Shown here: positions 60,087 to 64,000 of the stretch, one piece after another
Numbering within the stretch: the first letter of the stretch is position 1
How the letters are laid out: the number at the start of each line of letters is the position of its first letter
Assembly: GCA_017470425.1 (NCBI GenBank)
Contig: JAFUYT010000016.1
Location: forward strand, 1-64,000
Origin: Bacteroidaceae bacterium
Lineage (GTDB): Bacteria > Bacteroidota > Bacteroidia > Bacteroidales > Bacteroidaceae
Direction of reading: 5' to 3'
Length of the DNA: 64,000 nt
Program-made: the position numbers and the translations under genes
The notes under the pieces: generated by a model
Database searches by the model: none
Told to the model about the DNA's origin: nothing
What the model saw: only the letters and a program-made list of their open reading frames with translations

Positions 60087-61152
60087 AACGTTTCCGCGGA
60101 AGCTTGACTTCTACGGCGGGCACGCCATAGGTGGTGGGTGTGACGGGCTGGATGGTGCCGTCGATGTTGAAGGTCATGCGATCGATGCACACCTCACGGT
60201 GGTAGCCTGGCCCGCGCCTCTTGTCGAGGTAGTTCTTGTTGATGCGATGATAGACGATGTACCACTCATCCTTACCAGGCACCTGGATGACGCTGTTGTG
60301 TGCCGTACCGTAGATGCTGCCGTTGGGATCCTGCCTCAGGATGACGGGCTTCTGCGCCACCACGATGGGCCCGAGCGGGGAGCTGGACGTGCCGTAGGCG
60401 ACATGGTAGTTGGGAGAACCTGTGTCATCGACGCTCCACATGAAGTAGTAGATGCCCTTGCGGTAGAAGACGTATGGTGCCTCGCGGTAGCGGTAGTCCT
60501 CGAGCGAACCGCCGTCGGGGGTCATGACCTTGATGGTGGTAGTGTCGATGCTCACCATATCATCGTTCAGGCGTGCACCAGCCATGTAACCATTGCCCCA
60601 GTAGATGTAGTTGTCGCCCGTCACGGGGTCATTGAATACATCGACATCGATCTGCTGACCACCGGTGAGGCCTGCGGGACGCGTGTCAATGAGCGGTTTG
60701 CCAAGGTCGTAGAACGGTCCCACGGGCGTGTCGGCGATGGCCACTCCGATGGACTTGCGGTTGCGTTGGGTATCGTGGCCGCTGTAGTAGAGATAATAGG
60801 AGTAGCTGCCGTCGGGCTGCTGACGCTCCATGATGGCGGGCGCCCAGGCATTGCCGGTGGCCCAGGGCACCTGATCGGTGCCGAGGTCGAGGACGATGCC
60901 CTCGTGCTTCCAGTCGAGGAAATTGGGGCTGGAGAACGCGGTGAAGTAGTAGCCACCCCACCCCTGCACACCGTCAGTCGTGGAGTAGATGTAGAAGCGG
61001 TTCGTCTTGTGGGAATACATGATCTCCGGGTCGGCATGGAACTCCGGCAGGATGGGGTTTCCGCTGGTGCGGACGCGACGCGTCTTAGGCTGTGCGGCAG
61101 AGCCGTCGAGGCAGAGGGCCACGAGGGCGAGGAGGAGAAAAAGCTTTTTCAT
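60085..61152 (-). CDS. Exported GH43 glycosidase
   Basis: 355 residues with a signal peptide (MKKLFLLLALVALCLDGSAAQ). The five-bladed propeller motif begins FHADPEIMY with the catalytic base Asp41; WAPAIMER and YREAPYVFYRKG (general acid Glu) follow, then TAHNSVIQVPGKDEWYIVYHR. It fits GH43 arabinofuranosidase/xylosidase-type subfamilies, single-domain. The upstream gap to aroB (79 bases) consists of TTTCG repeats; no clear -7 box, so it may be read from aroB. Confidence 0.88.
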   Translation of the reverse strand: MKKLFLLLALVALCLDGSAAQPKTRRVRTSGNPILPEFHADPEIMYSHKTNRFYIYSTTDGVQGWGGYYFTAFSSPNFLDWKHEGIVLDLGTDQVPWATGNAWAPAIMERQQPDGSYSYYLYYSGHDTQRNRKSIGVAIADTPVGPFYDLGKPLIDTRPAGLTGGQQIDVDVFNDPVTGDNYIYWGNGYMAGARLNDDMVSIDTTTIKVMTPDGGSLEDYRYREAPYVFYRKGIYYFMWSVDDTGSPNYHVAYGTSSSPLGPIVVAQKPVILRQDPNGSIYGTAHNSVIQVPGKDEWYIVYHRINKNYLDKRRGPGYHREVCIDRMTFNIDGTIQPVTPTTYGVPAVEVKLPRKR

Positions 61153-61168
61153 TATAGGTTGGAGTTTA

Positions 61169-61205
61169 TTTCGTAATTTCGACATTTCGGCATTTCGATA
61201 TTCGA
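61169..61205. repeat. TTTCG-type tandem repeat
   Basis: A 37-base run of 'ATTTCGnnATTTCGG'-like units between the GH43 and aroB genes, similar in style to the repeat at 60051-60086. Confidence 0.6.
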
Positions 61206-61231
61206 TTCATCAAGAATCCTTATTCAATCTT

Positions 61232-62293
61232 TCAACCCTCCCTGTAGTAGTCGAGCATCTCGAAGATGTCGTCCTTGGAGGCTTGTTGGTTGATGCGGAT
61301 GTCCCCGACTGCACCGAGGAGGGTGAAGTTGATAATGCCGGCGACGTTCTTCTTGTCGTGAGTCATCAGCTCGTAGAGGCGGTCGTACTGCTTGCAGTCG
61401 AAGGGGAAGATGCCGTAGGTCTCGCGTACGAATTGAGCTACTTGATGCAGGCGCTCCGAGGGGAAGCCGCAGCGCGTGGCGGAGAGGTAGAGCTCGCAGA
61501 CAAGGCCCCAGGCGACGGCGTAGCCGTGGAGGACGGTGCGCCCCTCTGCCATCGCCAGGCTCTCGAAGGCATGACCAGCGGTGTGTCCGAGGTTCAGGGC
61601 CTTGCGGATGCCGTGCTCGTGGGGGTCTTCGGTGACGATGCGCTCCTTGACGGCCACGCTCTTGGCCACCATCGCCTTGAGATGCTCGAGGTCGGGGTGT
61701 TCGAGATCGAAGGCGAGGAGTTCGGTAAGCATCGCCTCGTCGGAGATGAGGCCGTGCTTGAGCATCTCGGCATAGCCGCTACGGATGTTCGCGCTGTCGA
61801 GGGTGCGCAGGAAATGGGTGTCGAGGATGACGGTGCCGGCGGCGTTGAAGACGCCGATCTCATTTTTCAGCCCCCGGAAGTTGATGCCTGTCTTGCCGCC
61901 CACGCTGGCATCGACCATCGCGAGCAACGTCGTGGGGATGTTCACGTAGGCGATGCCGCGCTTGAACGTGGAGGCCGCGAAGCCACCGAGGTCGGTGACC
62001 ATCCCTCCGCCGAGGTTGATGAGCATCGAATGGCGCGTGGCACCACCCTCCCCCAGCGCCGTCCAGACGGCCGCCAGTGAGTCGAGTGTTTTGGCCTCGT
62101 CAGTGGCACCGATGGTGATCAACTGGGGCGCCGGTTCCCCGGTGGAATCGGCAAAAAACGCACTCAGCACGGGCCAGCAGGCCTCGCGGGTGTTCACGTC
62201 TGTCAGCACAAACAGGCGGTCGGGCTGCACCCGGTGAACCGCCTCGTGCAACTCTGTCCGCAGGTCGCGGCTGATGATGACATTCTGTTCCAT
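61232..62293 (-). CDS. aroB: 3-dehydroquinate synthase
   Basis: 353 residues. AroB makes 3-dehydroquinate from DAHP in the shikimate pathway, using NAD and a divalent metal. GGGMVTDLGGFAASTFKRGI (NAD-binding glycine region), KTGINFRGLKNEIG and LNLGHTAGHAFE (metal-binding His) are characteristic. I start at 62293 (MEQNVII), after the TATATTTG -7 box at 62321-62328, instead of the longer in-frame start at 62350. Confidence 0.95.
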   Translation of the reverse strand: MEQNVIISRDLRTELHEAVHRVQPDRLFVLTDVNTREACWPVLSAFFADSTGEPAPQLITIGATDEAKTLDSLAAVWTALGEGGATRHSMLINLGGGMVTDLGGFAASTFKRGIAYVNIPTTLLAMVDASVGGKTGINFRGLKNEIGVFNAAGTVILDTHFLRTLDSANIRSGYAEMLKHGLISDEAMLTELLAFDLEHPDLEHLKAMVAKSVAVKERIVTEDPHEHGIRKALNLGHTAGHAFESLAMAEGRTVLHGYAVAWGLVCELYLSATRCGFPSERLHQVAQFVRETYGIFPFDCKQYDRLYELMTHDKKNVAGIINFTLLGAVGDIRINQQASKDDIFEMLDYYREG

Positions 62294-62320
62294 AGACGTC
62301 AGGGATGTACTTTGGTGGTG

Positions 62321-62328
62321 CAAATATA
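62321..62328 (-). promoter_or_regulatory. -7 box for aroB
   Basis: TATATTTG on the minus strand, 28 bases upstream of the aroB start. Confidence 0.6.
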
Positions 62329-62365
62329 GTGTAAGTTCACGTATGTACAAAGCAAAGGGCTCTTA

Positions 62366-62407
62366 AAAAATATAAAAGCGGCGCTCCGGAGTGTTCCGGG
62401 GCGCCGC
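62366..62407 (-). terminator. rpoC terminator
   Basis: A 13-bp stem with one G-T pair (62378-62390 with 62395-62407), loop of four, followed on the minus strand by TTTTATATTTTTT. It separates rpoC from aroB. Confidence 0.9.
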
Positions 62408-62430
62408 CTACCATAAGGAAACGGGTTGTT

Positions 62431-64000
62431 TTAATCCATGTCGTAGTCGAGCACTGCCTTGCGGTTGGCGAGCACGCGGTCGTAGTCCTCCTTGGAACCT
62501 ACGATGATGCGCTCGAACTCGCGCAGACCCGTACCTGCGGGGATGAGGTGACCGCAGATGACGTTCTCCTTCATGCCCTCGAGGCTGTCGCTCTTGCCGT
62601 TGATGGCGGCTTCGTTGAGGACCTTCGTGGTCTCCTGGAAGGAGGCGGCGGACATGAACGAACTGGTCTGGAGGGCTGCACGGGTGATACCCTGCAGGAT
62701 CTGCGTGGAGGTGGCAGGCACGGCGTCGCGAACGACGACGGGCTTCAGGTCGCGGCGCTTCAGGAGGGAGTTCTCGTCGCGCAGCTTGCGGGCTGTGACA
62801 ATCATACCGGCCATCATCGTCTCGCTGTCACCAGCGTCGATGACCACCTTCTTGCCCCAGATGCGGTCGTTCTCCTCGGCGAACTCGAGCTTATCGACAA
62901 TCTGCTGCTCGAGGAAGCGGGTGTCGCCCGGCTCGTCGATCTGGACCTTGCGCATCATCTGACGCACGATGACCTCGAAGTGCTTGTCGTTGATCTTCAC
63001 GCCCTGCAGACGATAGACGTCCTGCACCTCGTTGACGATATACTCCTGCACGGCCGTGGGACCCTGGATAGCCAGGATGTCAGCAGGCGTGACAGCACCG
63101 TCGGAGAGGGGCGTGCCGGCACGCACGTAGTCGTTCTCCTGCACGAGGATCTGCTTCGACAGGGGCACGAGGTAACGGCGCTCGTCGCCATTCTTCGGGG
63201 TGATGATAATCTCGCGGTTACCACGCTTGAGCTTACCCATCGTGACCTCACCGTCGATTTCGCTGACGACGGCGGGGTTGCTCGGGTTACGAGCCTCGAA
63301 GAGCTCGGTGACACGGGGCAGACCGCCCGTGATATCACCAGCCTTGCCGACGGCGCGCGGGATCTTCACGAGGACGTCACCGGCCTTGACCGTCTGCTTG
63401 TCCTCGACGGAGATGTGACCGCCGATGGGGAAGTTATAGGTGCGGAGGAGCTCACCGTTCTCATCGACGATGTGCGCCTGCGGAACCTTTGTCTTGTCGC
63501 GGGACTCAATGACGATGAGCTCACGCAGACCAGTCGTCTCATCGGACTCGACACGGTAGGTGACACCCTCGATGACGCCCTCGAACTCCACGTGACCGGC
63601 ACTCTCCGTGACGATGACCGCGTTGAAGGGGTCCCACTTGGCGATGATGTCGCCCTTGGCCACCTTCTCGCCGTCCTTCTTGTAGAGCGTAGAACCGTAG
63701 GGAACGTTCTGCGTCAGGAGGACGATGCCGGTGTTGATATCTACGAAGCGGACTTCAGCCAGACGGCCTACGACCATCTTGGCGGGAGCGCCCGTCTCGT
63801 CGGTGATATCGACGGTGCGGAGTTCCTCGAACTCAAGCTTGCTATCGTACTTGGCCTTGATGGTCGCGTTGGCGGCAGCGTTGTCGGCCACACCACCGGC
63901 GTGGAACGTACGCAGTGTCAGCTGTGTACCCGGCTCACCGATGGACTGTGCGGCGATGACGCCGACGGCCTCACCCTTCTGCACCATACGGGCAGTCGCC
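62431..64000 (-). CDS. rpoC: RNA polymerase beta' subunit, C-terminal part
   Basis: The frame runs off the right edge; 522+ residues of the C-terminus are visible. [35 protein letters not shown] is the trigger-loop region of RpoC, contacting incoming NTP, and the end ([34 protein letters not shown]) follows the family pattern. The gene is transcribed on the minus strand; rpoB and rplL would be expected to the right, outside the window. Confidence 0.97.
   Translation of the reverse strand, partial: ATARMVQKGEAVGVIAAQSIGEPGTQLTLRTFHAGGVADNAAANATIKAKYDSKLEFEELRTVDITDETGAPAKMVVGRLAEVRFVDINTGIVLLTQNVPYGSTLYKKDGEKVAKGDIIAKWDPFNAVIVTESAGHVEFEGVIEGVTYRVESDETTGLRELIVIESRDKTKVPQAHIVDENGELLRTYNFPIGGHISVEDKQTVKAGDVLVKIPRAVGKAGDITGGLPRVTELFEARNPSNPAVVSEIDGEVTMGKLKRGNREIIITPKNGDERRYLVPLSKQILVQENDYVRAGTPLSDGAVTPADILAIQGPTAVQEYIVNEVQDVYRLQGVKINDKHFEVIVRQMMRKVQIDEPGDTRFLEQQIVDKLEFAEENDRIWGKKVVIDAGDSETMMAGMIVTARKLRDENSLLKRRDLKPVVVRDAVPATSTQILQGITRAALQTSSFMSAASFQETTKVLNEAAINGKSDSLEGMKENVICGHLIPAGTGLREFERIIVGSKEDYDRVLANRKAVLDYDMD

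Noticed and set aside
1-64000. tRNA, rRNA, intact transposases or prophage
   Set aside because: None was recognised by eye; a dedicated search was not possible here.

Overview
The window is a chromosomal segment of a GC-rich Bacteroidales bacterium, most likely a Prevotellaceae-type gut, rumen or oral commensal. The evidence is repeated Bacteroidetes -7 promoter boxes (TAnnTTTG) just upstream of most transcription units, a SusC/SusD pair, BspA-like leucine-rich repeats on a C10 protease, many lipoproteins, and five exported proteins ending in the same short 'LxGxxV..GxYIxxGKKVxxK' tail. No tRNA, rRNA or intact insertion sequence was seen.

1-14.5 kb: the 3' end of a COG2865-type ATP-binding regulator, a short AraC-type regulator divergent from L-rhamnose mutarotase (rhaM), an exported GH20 hexosaminidase followed by an orphan FecE-type ABC ATPase, two small membrane proteins, the MTA/SAH nucleosidase, a TGS-uridine-kinase-like nucleoside kinase, and a minus-strand unit of hemolysin III, a giant exported MG2-domain protein and a histidine-acid-phosphatase (phytase-like) enzyme.

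14.5-25.6 kb: a 1568-aa C10 (streptopain-like) protease with three EF-hand-like/LRR modules, radA, a GH43-LamG glycosidase, an OmpA-like lipoprotein, and about 600 bp of gene-poor, repeat-rich DNA. 25.6-39.9 kb: a nine-gene minus-strand operon (about 14.3 kb) built around SusC/SusD with an HExxH metallohydrolase lipoprotein, a DUF4302 protein, BACON and surface proteins, and a 60-aa peptide gene at its end; it looks like a nutrient (probably peptide or protein) uptake locus.

40.2-46.7 kb: a plus-strand cluster of porin, imelysin-like lipoprotein (motif order suggests circular permutation), di-heme oxidoreductase, a second porin and a mono-heme cytochrome lipoprotein; I infer iron or redox-linked uptake at the cell envelope. 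46.7-50.7 kb: a Rid/chorismatase-like protein, an M16 peptidase whose conserved N-terminus has no canonical start codon, and an AAA ATPase.

50.8-58.9 kb: a complete type II-C CRISPR-Cas locus: a tracrRNA gene read from the minus strand upstream of cas9, then cas9 (1390 aa), cas1 and cas2, and an array of 19 identical 47-nt repeats with 18 spacers. The anti-repeat, promoter (TTTG-N19-TACCTTTG) and intrinsic terminator of the tracrRNA can all be read directly. A HEPN/MNT (HepT/MntA) toxin-antitoxin pair abuts the array. 58.9-64 kb: meaB, a second GH43 enzyme, aroB and the 3' part of rpoC.

Across the window, G/C-rich palindromic inserts lie in frame inside at least four unrelated genes (GH20, radA twice, porin, M16 peptidase), resembling a family of protein-coding palindromic elements. 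Together with the tracrRNA/array arrangement, and one spacer that looks derived from a common Bacteroidetes genomic repeat, this is the most unusual signal here.
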